A stretch of DNA of 64,000 nucleotides from the NCBI GenBank assembly GCA_023101725.1, contig JALJCO010001097.1, forward strand, positions 124,001-188,000, written 5' to 3'. This DNA comes from Atherinomorus stipes (taxonomy: Eukaryota; Chordata; Actinopteri; Atheriniformes; Atherinidae). Below, in pieces: positions 27,801-39,300 of the stretch (position 1 is the stretch's first letter; every line of letters begins with the position of its first letter). The notes under the pieces are model-generated. The model searched no databases. It worked only from the letters and a program-made list of their open reading frames with translations, and was not told the DNA's origin. Position numbers and translations under genes: made by a program.

Positions 27801-29916
27801 ATCCCTGATGTGTATTTTGTCTTATTAAAATTTCAGTTGAAAGAAAAAGGAATGTTGTAGCTCTCCACTGTGAACACTGAATGAAAGCTGAAGTTCTGAT
27901 ATTTCCTGTAGTGTGATGTGTCAGTCATTATAAAGTACAAGAGAATGGATCTAGCTTTTACTCTAAATGATAAGCACTGTGAAAACACAAACACACAAAC
28001 CAATGGGGACAATTAGCAGCAGCATACGAGCTACTACTACCACTTTATTTTGTACTTGCATGAGCACATTGAATATATTGTATAATATTTAGAATCCATT
28101 TTCTCTATTTATCAATGGCAATAAATAAAATATTCAACAGGCTCACTGTTTATGCCTCGAGACTACTTGCATAATCATACATGCTACTTTTATTTCTTTT
28201 CAAATTGCTACTCTTCCCCCTAATTTCTCCCAGTGAACTTTACTTTAATGAGATATCCTTTCATATTGCTGTTCAGACGGACAGGTGGATTTAAGTTTGG
28301 ATTGGCAAGCAAATGATAAATGGGATAAACAACCAAGTGTGTTATGCTACTTTGTTGGCATTCACCTCAGAATGCACAGATTAGAATAGGAAGTTGTAGG
28401 CAGCCTCTCTATACAATAAAGCAGCAGTCACCAGACAGCATAGCCCATCAGCACACTGTTAAATTACAGCCATCAGCAAACCCCCCACCCCCTTTAGATT
28501 TAAACTCTCATCTCTAGCACCAGGAGAACAATCTGCAGAGTAATTAGCCTCCACCAACAGACAGTTACAGAGAGAAGGAGGACGTTTGGCTTGATTAAAT
28601 TATTAAACCACAAACAAAAAAACAAAAGCAGCATCAAAGAGGCAGTGCAGCTCTCCTTCAAAGCTCCTCGCTGTTCCCTAAATACGGAATACAGAGAATG
28701 TGTTCTCCCAAGCCACAAGTTGGCATAATTAGCTAAATGTGCATATTTGTGCACAAGAGTGTGTATGTGTTTGCTGTGATTGGACCCCGTCCTCCAACTG
28801 CTATCTAAAATAAGCAAGTGGTTAACAACAACATGATGCCAGAAACACACACTCACTTCCCAACACACACACAATCCCCCCCACACCAATATATACACAT
28901 ATCACACAAGTCTGCACACATGCACATTAAAGAATACTCTAATTACAACATTTATAACTCCCCCTTGCCTTCTGTGCCTCCCCAACCCCCAAACCACAAA
29001 TCTGTGAATCTGGAATTGAATTTAGCCCAAGTTGAGGACTCCGCTGGCATGAAAAGACTATTTGATTAGAACGGCAGTTGTTTCATTTGTGGTGCAGCAG
29101 ATTGCAGAGCCTCTCTATCCGGTGTGCAATCTGTATTCATTACTCGGTGTAAAAGGATGATCCATGTCCTGACACCAGGCTCATCATTTCGTGCAGATGC
29201 ACAGCAGCTCCACCAGGCCCTTACCGAGTCACCATAAAAAGCCTCCTGCTGGAACCTCCGCATCACTCTTCTCCTTTCTCCCCTGGTTACCACTTTTTGT
29301 CACATCCTTCTAGTTTCCTCCCTCTACTCTTACAGCTTACTTGTCGCACTTGTTTCTTTGATATCAGGGTTTCCGCATCGTGAAAATGATTTTGCCGCAC
29401 CACCATGCTACCATAAAAGCCAGCATGCCTTCAGATTTGTATTTATTTATTGTTTCTTAGATGCTACAAATGTAAACTATATTCTTTGAGTGGATCCATC
29501 TTTGCGCACATTTAAAGACATAATAAGAGTGTGAAATTGTACTCAGGAAATGTAACACTATTCTCCAAATGACTTGATCTTGAAAAACAAACACTAGAGT
29601 TTTAACTTCCTGGATGATTCATTCATTCATTCATTCATTCAACAAATATGACTAATTCTAAATATTTAATGAATAATGAACAGCCTTTTGGAATACAACT
29701 GCTTATCTCAGCATGATTTCTTAGCCTGATGAACCATTTAGAGTTTACTGAACTTAAGTCCTTTCCTTTCTCCCTGCCTCTTTTCCTCCTTTTTTTCTTT
29801 CAGTGATGTCACTGCACTTGCTCATTCCTTGTTTCCCCCAACCAGCTGCTCATCGGAACTGTGGTCTCTCCTCTCAAGGACTGGAAAGGCCTGTCTGACT
29901 CCTGTCACGACCAAAT
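18825..29916. other. AT-rich intronic sequence with microsatellites, no gene recognised
   Basis: Simple repeats include (CTT)n and (CT)n at about 19405-19480, (CA)n at about 24285-24302, (GT)n at about 24369-24400 and (ATTC)6 at 29617-29640. No splice-bounded exon was found. The minus-strand frame at 28500-28898 (132 codons) has no recognisable domain. Confidence 0.5.
27555..27672. repeat. Fragment of a common fish interspersed repeat
   Basis: The phrases GGGGCAATGTGGGGGTTCAA, TTGCCCAAGGACATTTGA and GGGGGATGGAACCAGCAAAT are typical of a dispersed teleost repeat I recall from non-coding DNA. The fragment has no tail or target duplication that I can define. Confidence 0.4.
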
Positions 29917-31039
29917 CCTAAGTCTCAGGATGAATTCCACTTCCCCCCTTAGCCCTAGCCCTTGACCCTAACCTTTTGTTTTACGCGATCATGTGAAGGG
30001 GTAGTGGTGTCCTGATTCTGGTTCAGACCGAGGGCGAGGGGGGAAGTGGTAGGGCTATCTGGCCCTCGAAACTGAGATTTTCCAGGGGAACACTAAAAAA
30101 CGAGTGGTATGACATTACACCACAATTTCATGCGAAATACAGGCAAAATGGCGAGGAAATGGCAGCAGCAGCCAAAGAAATGGACAAATGTGAGTATTTT
30201 TTTTTTAAATAAAATATGAACATCATTATTTTAAGGTGGCTTTAATGAATTACAGACAGTTTTATTACAAATGTGAAAAAAAATTACTAGTTTCATAACG
30301 TTATGTGCATCTGTTCATGTCTGTAACATTAGTAGGTCAGTCATTTATCCAGTTCAGGGTCACAGGGGTTTCTGGAGCCTATCCCAGCTAATATCAGGAA
30401 AGAGGCAAGGTACACCCTGGACAGGTTTTCAATCTGTCGGAGGGCCAACACAGAGAGACAGACAACCATTCACACTCACCCCTAGGGACAATTTAGAGTG
30501 ACCAATTAAGCTAACATGTCTTTGGATGGTGGGAGGAAGCTGGTTTACCAAGAGAGAACCCACGCATACACGGGGAGAACATGCAAACTCCACACAGGAA
30601 GGTCGCTGTTGGAATTGTTTGAACCCCTCCCCAGCTGGGAATCGAATTAGCGACTTTCTTACTGTGAGGCTGCAGTGCTGACCACCGTGCAGCCCTGTCC
30701 GTAACATAACTTTTTTTTTTACTTTTTTTTACATAACGTTAAGTTTAAGTCAAAGACGTCTCCTTTTCCTTTCATTTTTACATTATATTTTTTTGGGGGC
30801 CCAAAGGCCAAAAAAAAAAAAAAAAAAATCCATTCGCCCAGGAAAGGGAGGTTATTGCTGCTGCAGATTGCATAGGAAACTATTCCGCAAACAGCCATGA
30901 TGTCAGTTTATTGCACCACAGACAACTATCGGTGATGCATGAGGATTTCGAATGGTTGTCCCATTTCTTAGGGGAATAGGTCAATAAGGGGAAGGGCTAG
31001 GGGTAGGGATGAAAATCGGCAATGGAATTGGGCCTTAGG
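29917..31039. mobile_element. 1.1-kb non-autonomous DNA transposon with GCCCTAGCCCTT-type inverted ends
   Basis: The left end reads CCTAAGTCTCAGG, then AATTCCAC, then TAGCCCTAGCCCTT. The right end, read on the other strand, gives CCTAAGGCCCAATTCCA, then CCCCTAGCCCTT, so the termini are imperfect inverted repeats of about 60 bp. Inside is a short start-like stretch (ATGGCGAGGAAATGGCAGCA, near 30149) but no transposase. An A19 run lies at 30810-30828. A separate repeat is nested at 30330-30700. The superfamily cannot be assigned from sequence alone. Confidence 0.6.
30330..30700. repeat. Common teleost interspersed repeat flanked by a 7-bp target duplication
   Basis: Phrases such as GGAGCCTATCCCAGCT, GGTACACCCTGGACAGG, ACAACCATTCACACTCAC and GGGGAGAACATGCAAACTCC mark a very abundant fish repeat. 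It is bounded by GTAACAT on both sides (30323-30329 and 30701-30707), which fits insertion with a 7-bp duplication into the surrounding transposon. The minus-strand open frame within it is not a gene. Confidence 0.75.
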
Positions 31040-33456
31040 CTCTCAAAATATGGCTAATGCACTTCAAATTTAACCCTTAACCCTTGACCATACCCCCAAG
31101 TAAACCCACAATTCACACTGTGGTGTTGCAGAGCGAACTGAAGCGACAGTGATCTCGAAATCAGTCATAAGGCTGCATTTCAACAATGAATACAATTAAC
31201 ATCAGGGAAGTTACAGCTACCTCGCTAATGGTTAAAAACAACTGTGCATCGGCGCATAAATTATAACAATTACCAGAAAGCCATTTACTTTCTAATTTGA
31301 GCCAGTTTTGAAAGCGAGACAAGAAACAGGACCCAGCAAATACATTTTAATCCAGCCACAAGCTTCTGAGGCAGTGTAACACTAATAATATGAAATTCTC
31401 CTAAAATGTTTTCCTTGTTTTGTACTTGCTCAGTATTTTGTTGAGTCATAGTCGAGTGTCACTTTCCATTTAGTGACAGATTGCAATTTTACAAAGAACT
31501 GCTAAAACGCATTCTTCCATTGATCATTGTTTCTAATCCTGCCTGGTTTCCGTCTGAACCCAGTCATTATGCACCTGGAGCAACTAAAAACTTTTCCAAG
31601 GTTTTCTCAGTACTTGACTGTGTTTTTTTTGTTTTGTTTTGTTTTTTTCGGGTGGGGGGGTGGGGGGGGGGTGTTTGTATTTTTTAAAACTATATGCCTT
31701 CATTTGCAAATATTAAACCCACTTTGTGAATATCTGACTCAGCCATATCGCTGCACTCGGAACAAAGGCCCGCTATAACTGCCCTGAGGCTGTCTTGTCT
31801 TATTTCTAAACCTCTAAAGTTATGTTCATTTTATGAAATTGTCTTCTCTTTTTGTAGTTTCCCTCAAATGCTGTATCAGACAACTGTGACAGTATAAGGT
31901 AAAGCTTTTTTTTAAAGTCTTTGGAAACTGTGAGGTAAGCGGCACGCAAGAGTCTGCTGTTTGAATAAACAGAATCTGAATGCCTTACAAAAATCTGTTT
32001 TATTTCAAAACATGCCCTTAGGCTCTGCACCTCCCCTTTAAAGTAAATCAAGCTAAAAAAAAAAAAAAAAAATAGGGCAATGAATTTTGATAAGGAACCT
32101 TGCTTCAGCAGAGATAACCCAGGAAAAACTCATTTTGCTATCAGGAAGACAATTTAAGAATTCATTCTGTGCTGTTGTCATATTCTTTTGTCCGTGTCAT
32201 TATGAAGTGATCTCGGGAGCATCAGCTTTGACAATAAAAAGGCATGCCTTAACAGAAGGTCAGTCATGATACCCTTCACCCTTTGACACAGCTGACTTAT
32301 GTCTTACATATCTTCTAAACTAAAGTAGTATTTTCACAACCTCTTTTAGGGTCTGAAAATAGGACTGTTGAGTGTTCGGTCCAATGTGGTGTGTGTTTGA
32401 AGTGAAATAATCCCTTTGGCAGTTAAATTCTCTTCTTTGGAGACTGTATGGAAAGGAAGCTTAGCAATTTACTTTCAAAGAAAAGAAAGACCACATGCAA
32501 TGGATACATGCCTATCTACCTTGTGCCATATGCTGCAGAAGCAGAAAGAGGAATAAAAATATAATGCATAGGACAAAATGAAAAGGAGGGACAGAAGGAT
32601 GAGAAAACCTGTTGACAGTCACATGTGCATAAGCTATCCATGCCGAAAATTTTCCCACAAGAAAGCTCATTGTGGTCCTGACACAAGCAACTGCCACCAA
32701 GCAGCTGTCAATAGCCACGCTACGCCAGGAATGATTAGCCCATGTTCATCCAGTAATGCTCACTGGAGAACTGTCTGTCCTCTTTTCCTCCATAACTGTT
32801 GGAGGACATCACAACTCAGACGCAACCTCAGAGGGAGCACCGAGGAGATGAGATGAGATAGTGGTAAAACTGACAGGGATGAAGTGGAAGAGGTAGGTCT
32901 GTAAACCCTTATGTAAACCTACAAAGACTGGATGGTTGAGAGCTGAATTTTAAGGTGATGATATACACAGCAATGGCAGAGACAGGCCTTCTAAGCAGAA
33001 CATTGTCCAGAGCTGATGGAGCAGCAAGCTCAGATAACAACTTTTATTATACAGCCTGGCACTGACGTTCTACACACAACAGCCAGCAGCTGACTTCCCA
33101 GAGCTGCCACCATAAGTCCTATTTAGAGTGGGAGGTAAATGCACTGCTTACATGAACAAGTCATTTCTGGGAAATGCATCAGTCCTACTGCTCCTCCTAC
33201 ATCTCATCCAGTTTCTATCCCTTCTGTATGGAAAAGGCAATCTGTGTGTTTCACATCCATTAGGCTACTCTAACTCTACGATCGCTCCCATCTCATGGAC
33301 TTTTCCTGTTTCTCATCCAACTACCCCTCCTCCCTCCCTTGCTTTAAACCTTTTTACATGTGGCATTATACCAATAAGTAGATTTTACAATTAGGAAATC
33401 ACAGCAAATGACTTCTGAAGACATTTTATACATACATATATAACAATAACAATATA
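31040..33456. other. AT-rich intronic sequence, no gene recognised
   Basis: It holds a T-rich then G-rich tract (31621-31672) and a poly-A near 32055-32072. The open frames are short and unrecognised. Confidence 0.5.
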
Positions 33457-33671
33457 TACAGTTGTGTGAAAAAGTGTTTGCCCCCTTCCAGATTTCTTAT
33501 GCTTTTGTATGTTTGTCACACTTATATGTTTCAAATCATTAAACAAATTTAAATGTGAGACAGCAAAAACTGTAACACAAGTAAACACAGAGTGCAGTTT
33601 TTAAATGAAGATTTTTATGAGTAAGGGATGAAAAACATAGACTTAATAGCCCTGTGTGAAAAAGTGTTCCC

Positions 33672-34206
33672 CTAAACCAAATAACTGGTTGGGCCACCCT
33701 TAGCAGCAACAACTGCAATTAAGCGTTTGTGACGACTGGCAATGAGTCTTCTACAGCGCTGTGGAGGAATTTTGGCTCACTCATCTTTGCAGAATTGTTG
33801 TAATTCAGCCACATTGGAGGGTTTTCGAGCATGAACCGCCTTTTTAAGGTCATGTCACAGCACCTCAATCGGATTCAGGTCGGGACTTTGACTAGGCCAC
33901 TCCAAAGTCTTGGGGATCATCAAGATGCTTTCTGGCTAAACTGAGACGACCCTTTATGTTCTTTTTTCTCAGCAGTGGTTTTGGTCTTGTAACTCTGCCA
34001 TGCAGGCCATTTTTGCCCAGTCTCTTTCTTATGGTGGAGTCATGAACACTGACCTTAATTGAGGCAAGTGAGGCCTGCAGTTCTTTGTATGTTGTTCTGG
34101 GGTAATTTGTGACCACATGGATGAGTTATCACTGTGCTATTGGGGTAATTTTGGTTGGCTGGCCACTCCTGGGAAGGTTCACCACTGTTCCATGTTTTCG
34201 CCATTT
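33672..34206 (-). pseudogene. Tc1-like family B transposase, internally deleted
   Basis: On the minus strand the relic opens with the helix-turn-helix region (IIHKWRKHGTVVN and NYPRTTYKELQASL, then STIRKRLGKNGLHGRV) and runs to KHLDDPQDF. It then jumps directly to the C-terminal part with WPSQSPDLNPIE and a stop where LW would be expected, followed by RCRRLIASRHKRLIA. The central catalytic portion carrying the first two Asp residues of the DDE triad is missing, and there are further stops. The deletion junction lies at AAAGTCTT (33904-33911). Tc1 transposases are normally about 340 residues; this relic encodes roughly half. It is not functional. Confidence 0.85.
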
Positions 34207-34214
34207 GTGGATAA

Positions 34215-34327
34215 TTTTTTTTTTTTTTTTTTTTTTTGTTATACTTGTATGATCCCCGAGGGGAAATTAGGGCTCTGCATTTTACCCATCTCTGTACTGT
34301 GAGTATCAGAGAGCAGTGGGGTCCTAC
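34215..34327 (-). mobile_element. 3' tail of a minus-strand LINE or SINE (poly-T start)
   Basis: T23 at 34215-34237 is followed by GATCCCCGAGGGGAAATTAG and GCTCTGCATTTTACCCATCT. On the minus strand this is a retroelement 3' end with a poly-A tail. It sits directly against the Tc1 transposase relic, whose sequence stops at GGATAAT (34214). A related repeat body appears at 45235-45420. The family cannot be named with confidence. Confidence 0.5.
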
Positions 34328-34329
34328 TT

Positions 34330-34914
34330 AAGGGGGGGGGGGGGGGGGTGGGGGGGGGGTGGGGTGCTTCGCGGGGGGCTCCGGTGTGCCACGGGGGGGG
34401 GGTGGGGAGTAGAATGGGTCCTGCGCGCCCCCCCCCCCACGCCCGCGGCTGTTGGTTCGCCGCCCCCCCCTAAATAATTACTCTGTGTGTTGGTGTGGTG
34501 TGTTAGAGACACAGAGGTAGGGAGGGGTGAGGGCTGGCTGTTTTGTGGGTTTTTTGGTTTTTCTTCTTGTTGTTCGGGGGGGTCTTATTGTTTTGGTTTG
34601 GTTTTGGTGGGGAGTGGAGCTGTTGTGGGGGGTTGGGGGGGTGGGGAAAGAGAAAGAAAAATGATTTTGGAGTCGCTGTAGTGATGACGCTGTAGTGACG
34701 TAATTCCTGCGAGACGGTAGACAATTCAATTCAAACCAGGCGAGTTAGCAACTTTAAGGCTTCAACTTATTAACATTTGCCAATATAATAGATAATCAGT
34801 AAAATTAACAAACAAACAAAAAAGCAATATAGTGAAGGGTACACCCTGGAGGGAAACGCGGAAGATACCATCAGCCCAGAAGATCTTATTGATCAGTATT
34901 GCGATCACTCTAAT
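34330..34914 (+). promoter_or_regulatory. LINE 5' untranslated region, G/C-homopolymer rich
   Basis: Long G runs (34332-34348 and after) and a C-run block near 34428-34470 lead into a GT-rich stretch and then the ORF1 leader. In known L1 elements this region holds the internal promoter, but I see no specific factor site. ORF1's frame is open back to a stop at 34789-34791, with no ATG before 34915. Some of the homopolymers may be assembly artefacts. Confidence 0.45.
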
Positions 34915-35688
34915 ATGAAAAATGGAAAGCCGAAAGCAACATCCACCCCGGAAAACAAGAGAGCTCGGGTAGTAGACTCCTCCGGTGCGGCGTCTCCACA
35001 AGAAAACTCGGTGGATATCCTTCTCTCTATAGAGAAGAAGGTAAACAGCTTAGACGGCCGTTTGAACCTGCTGGAGGCTCTTCACAGAGAGTTCCAGAAT
35101 CTCCGGGAGTCGCTGGAGTTTAGCTATCAACAGGTAGAAACGCTTGCAGCCGCAAACGCTGACTTACAAAACACGGTTAAGTCCCTCACTGAGGGAATTA
35201 ACCGGCTGTCAGGGGAAAACAAAAAGATGAGAGAGGCAGTTATCGACCTTCAGGCTCGAAGCATGAGAGACAACCTGGTATTCTCAGGCATCCCAGAACA
35301 GACAGATGAGAACCCCGAGGAAACGGTAAAAGCCTTCATTCATAAAGAGCTGAAACTCCCTGCTGATTTAGCCAGCAGTATCGGCTTTCACCGTGTACAT
35401 CGCATAGGAGGCAAAAGAACGGATTCACGCAGACCCAGACCGATTGTGGCCAAGTTTGTTCACTTCAAACAAAAAGAGCAAGTAAAGAGACAGGGCCGCG
35501 AGCTAAAAGGGACCGATTTTGGGGTAAACGACCAATACCCGAAAGAAATCCTGGACCGGCGTAAAGTTCTGTTCCCCATCAGGAAGAAAGCCATGTCGGA
35601 GGGCTCTCGGGCTGCTATCGCGGTTGACAAATTATTTATTAACGGACATCTTTACCGGGACCCAAACATCACCCCGTGGCTCTTCTGA
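34915..35688 (+). CDS. LINE ORF1 protein (L1/Tx1-type RNA-binding chaperone)
   Basis: This is an intact 257-residue frame starting at the first ATG after an in-frame stop. A basic start (residues 1-20) is followed by a long coiled coil (about 35-115: heptad-like stretches such as VNSLDGRLNLLEALHREF and LTEGINRLSGENKKM). An RRM-like segment begins RDNLVFSGIPE (118-128). The C-terminal domain contains GFHRVHRIGGKRTDSRRPRP and ILDRRKVLFPIRKKA. L1 ORF1 proteins trimerise through the coiled coil and coat the element RNA (family knowledge). Length, domain order and position upstream of an endonuclease/RT frame all fit. No disabling mutation is visible. Confidence 0.88.
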   Translation: MKNGKPKATSTPENKRARVVDSSGAASPQENSVDILLSIEKKVNSLDGRLNLLEALHREFQNLRESLEFSYQQVETLAAANADLQNTVKSLTEGINRLSGENKKMREAVIDLQARSMRDNLVFSGIPEQTDENPEETVKAFIHKELKLPADLASSIGFHRVHRIGGKRTDSRRPRPIVAKFVHFKQKEQVKRQGRELKGTDFGVNDQYPKEILDRRKVLFPIRKKAMSEGSRAAIAVDKLFINGHLYRDPNITPWLF

Positions 35689-36360
35689 TGTCAGGTACAG
35701 TTCAATCCCATATCCTTCTAACTGTGATTATATGAATTATTATCTGTTATGATCATAATTGCTAATTTCACTACCGTTTCGACCTCACCGTTCACAACAC
35801 GATGCACTTTTTAAACCTCTGGTTTGTTGTTACATTTTTTCTTTTTTCACCTTTTATTACTTTCCTCCCTTCCTCCTTTTTCCTTCACTATCACACACTG
35901 AACGGTCATTTCATCCGCGACTTTATAAACATTAATAACCCCGAGGGCAGAAGGTCCAGTTCACGCAGCGCGAGGCACATAAGCAGGCGCGCGCACATAC
36001 GGTGAGATACGCACAGGTAGGCACGCGCGCGCACATGGCGAGATACACACAGGCAGGCACGCGCGCACACACGGCGAGATGCACACGGGCAGCAACCGCG
36101 CACACACGACGAGATACGCACAGGCAGGCACGCGCGCACACACGGCGAGACACGCACAGGCAGGCACGCGCGCATACACGGCGAGATACACACGGGCAGA
36201 CACACGCGCACACAGACTGCAGGACGAAACGGCGCGTGCACACTCGGACAAAGGCGATCATCCATCTGGCAACTCAGTACTTAGACGGGACTGCAGAGAT
36301 ACGCATACAGACGCACGGCTTTATTGATATGTATGTGACACTCATTGCAGCGTTGGTTGA
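35689..36360 (+). other. LINE inter-ORF spacer
   Basis: Non-coding spacer of 672 bp between ORF1 and ORF2. It is AT-rich at first and then contains a GC-rich 36-bp minisatellite (36004-36215). Overlapping open frames exist on both strands only because the repeat unit is a multiple of three. Confidence 0.7.
36004..36215 (+). repeat. 36-bp minisatellite, about six units, inside the LINE spacer
   Basis: Units begin GAGATACRCACAGGCAGGCA and end with a CACACACGGC-like stretch. Boundaries fall at 36004, 36040, 36076, 36111, 36147 and 36183, with lengths 36, 36, 35, 36 and 36 and a diverging last unit. The alternating purine-pyrimidine content (GCGCGCACACAC) favours Z-DNA. Arg/Ala/His/Thr-rich frames read through it on both strands but are not genes. 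Confidence 0.9.
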
Positions 36361-39300
36361 ATGAAAATAGTCACCTGGAATGTGCACGGAGCTGGCACAG
36401 GGGATAAGAGATTAAAAATTTTCAATCGGCTTAAAGACCTCCAGGCAGACATTGTTTTACTGCAGGAAACACATTTACCAAATCCCTCAGCAGAGCTCCT
36501 TAAGACAAGACAATTTCCACACGTGTATTTAGCTGGTTATAATTCTAGACAAAGAGGTGTAGCTATTCTGGTTAATAGCAGGTTAAAATTTGAAATGGAT
36601 GACATAATCAGAGATCCACAAGGCAGATTTATAATAGTCACATTAAATGTTCAGAATCTTAAGGTATGTATTGCGAATTTATATGGACCGAACATCGATG
36701 ACCCATTATTCTTTGACTCATTTTTCTCTGCTTTGCATAAGTACTCAGATAGAGCAATAATACTGGGCGGAGACTTCAACATGGTGTGTGATCCAGAAAT
36801 AGACAGGCTTAGTCCAGCAGGAAACAGTAAAAGATGGAAGTCATTAGAAATTGTTAAACAGTACATGAAGGACTTTGGCCTCTGTGATGCGTGGCGATCA
36901 CTCAACCCCACCACGAGACAATATACCTTCTATTCTGCGGTCCACCACTCCTATTCTAGATTAGATTACTTTTTAATCAGCAGCTCACTGATGAGTGAAA
37001 TCTCAGAAATAGAAATCCACCCAATAACCATCAGTGATCACGCACCAGTATCAGTAGCTCTGAGAAATAAAACTGTTAAACCAACAACAAGGAGTTGGAG
37101 ATTCAACACCTCATTACTGAAAGATCCTGAGTTTATCAGCTATTTCAAAAGAGAATGGTCCATTTATCTAGAGAACAACGACTTACCAGAAACCCCAGCA
37201 TGTGTCCTTTGGGAAGCAGGTAAAGCAGTAATGCGAGGAAAAATAATTTCCTTCTCTTCTCATAAGAAAAAAAAAGGAAGCTGCAAGAACCTCAGAATTA
37301 GAAATCAAAATTAAATCACTAGAAGAAGCCTATCAGGTCAACCCGGAGGAACACATGCTGAATGATATAAGGAAACTCAAGCTTGAGTTAAACAAAATAA
37401 TAGACCAAAAAACGCAATTCCTGGTTCAAAGACTTCGTTTAGAAAACTTCGATCACAGTAACAAGTCTGGAAAGCTTCTAGCTAATCAGTTAAAAATAAA
37501 CAAGGAAAAAGCGACAATCTCCTCAATTAAAGACTCAGAAGGAAGTATCAGCCATGATCCTGACCAGATAAATAATATCTTTAGAAATTTCTACAGAACA
37601 CTATATGAATCCCAAATAAACCCCACAGATGAGAATATTAATCAATTTCTCAATAATCTAATTCTCCCAAAACTACAACAGGAAAATATGACGGCTTTAG
37701 ATTCACCCCCTCTCAATAAATGAATTACATGACGCTCTGCAACATATGCCCAATAATAAAGCCCCAGGCCCAGATGGATATCCGGTCGAATTTTACAAAG
37801 AGTTCTGGACAATTCTGGCTCCCACTTTTTATAAAATGATACTAGAAATAAAAGAGAAACAGAAAATACCACCAAATATGAATTCAGCAAATATCACCGT
37901 ATTATTAAAACCAGGTAAAGACCCGACACTTCCAGCTAGTTATCGGCCAATCTCATTAATAAATGTAGATCTTAAGATAATCAGCAAAGCACTCGCTAAA
38001 AGGATAGAAAAAATAACTCCTCTGATAATACATCCTGATCAAACTGGTTTTATTAAAGGTCGACATTCTTCTACTAACACACGCAGGCTGATTAACCTAA
38101 TAGACTATGCTACCATTCATAATCTGGAATCCACTATCATCTCGTTAGATGCAGAAAAAGCCTTCGATCGTGTTAACTGGAAATTCCTGTTTGCAACATT
38201 AAATAAATTTGGTTTTGGTCCTTATTTCATAGACTGGATAAAAATACTTTATAACAACCCTAATGCATGTGTGAGGACCAATGACCAAACTTCTCCAAGT
38301 TTCTGTTTACAGCGAGGCACCAGGCAGGGCTGCCCGCTCTCCCCTTCACTTTTTGCCATTTTCATTGAACCACTAGCAGCCGCTATAAGACAGGACAGAG
38401 ATATTAAAGGGATCCCCGGCAAAAATCTAGAACATAAAATAAGTCTCTACGCAGACGACGTACTGCTTTTCCTCCAGAACTCATCAACATCTCTCTCCCA
38501 GACAATCACATTGATCAATAAATTTTCAATGATATCTGAGTACTCTATTAACTGGACCAAGACTACAGCTTTATCTGTTAATTGTACTTTACAAAATATC
38601 CCTAACACCACAATACAGTCTGGTAATATCAGATATTTAGGAATAAATATTTCTCCACAACTTTCAGAGTTAATAAAGTTAAATTATGTCCAGCTATTAA
38701 AGTCAATAGAGGAAGATCTCACGCGATGGAAGCATTTACCCATATCACTCATGGGGAGAGTTGCTACCATCAAAATGATGGTTCTACCGAAAATTAACTA
38801 CTTGTTCTCAATGATACCCACCAAACCTTCCTCCAGTTGGTTTAAGTCACTGGACTCTCACATTTCCAAATTTCTTTGGAAAAACAAGCCATCACGTATC
38901 AGTTTAAAAACCTTACAACAGGTAAAAGACCGGGGAGGTTAGACTCACCCAATTTCAATTATTATTTCCTAGCAAATAAGCTACAATTTATTTCCAAATG
39001 GCTGAAACCTACCCATCTAGATGAACCGTGGCTAGACACAGAACAAGCATTATGTGAGGATCTGGATGTCTCTGATTTGCCGTTCATCAGTTCAGCAGTC
39101 AGATCTCATAAATGCTTTAAAAGTATCAACATCTGCTCTACTCTGAAAGCATGGTGGGAATTCCTGAAATTAACCGAGTCTTCTATTATTCCATGTAAAC
39201 TCACACCCATCTGGAATAACCTGGATATTTTACAAAACAAGAAAATGATTAATTTTGTGCATTGGAAGGATAAAGGAGTAAAACAATTACAACATATCAT

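Noticed and set aside
28500..28898. 132-codon minus-strand frame
   Set aside because: No domain, low-complexity hydrophobic runs and no splice context.
36004..36215. CRISPR-like periodic array
   Set aside because: Units are contiguous with no unique spacers, and the setting is a vertebrate LINE; it is a minisatellite.
35906..36364. Overlapping 96-120-codon frames rich in Cys/Arg/Val or His/Thr/Arg
   Set aside because: Artefact of a 36-bp minisatellite, whose period is a multiple of three.
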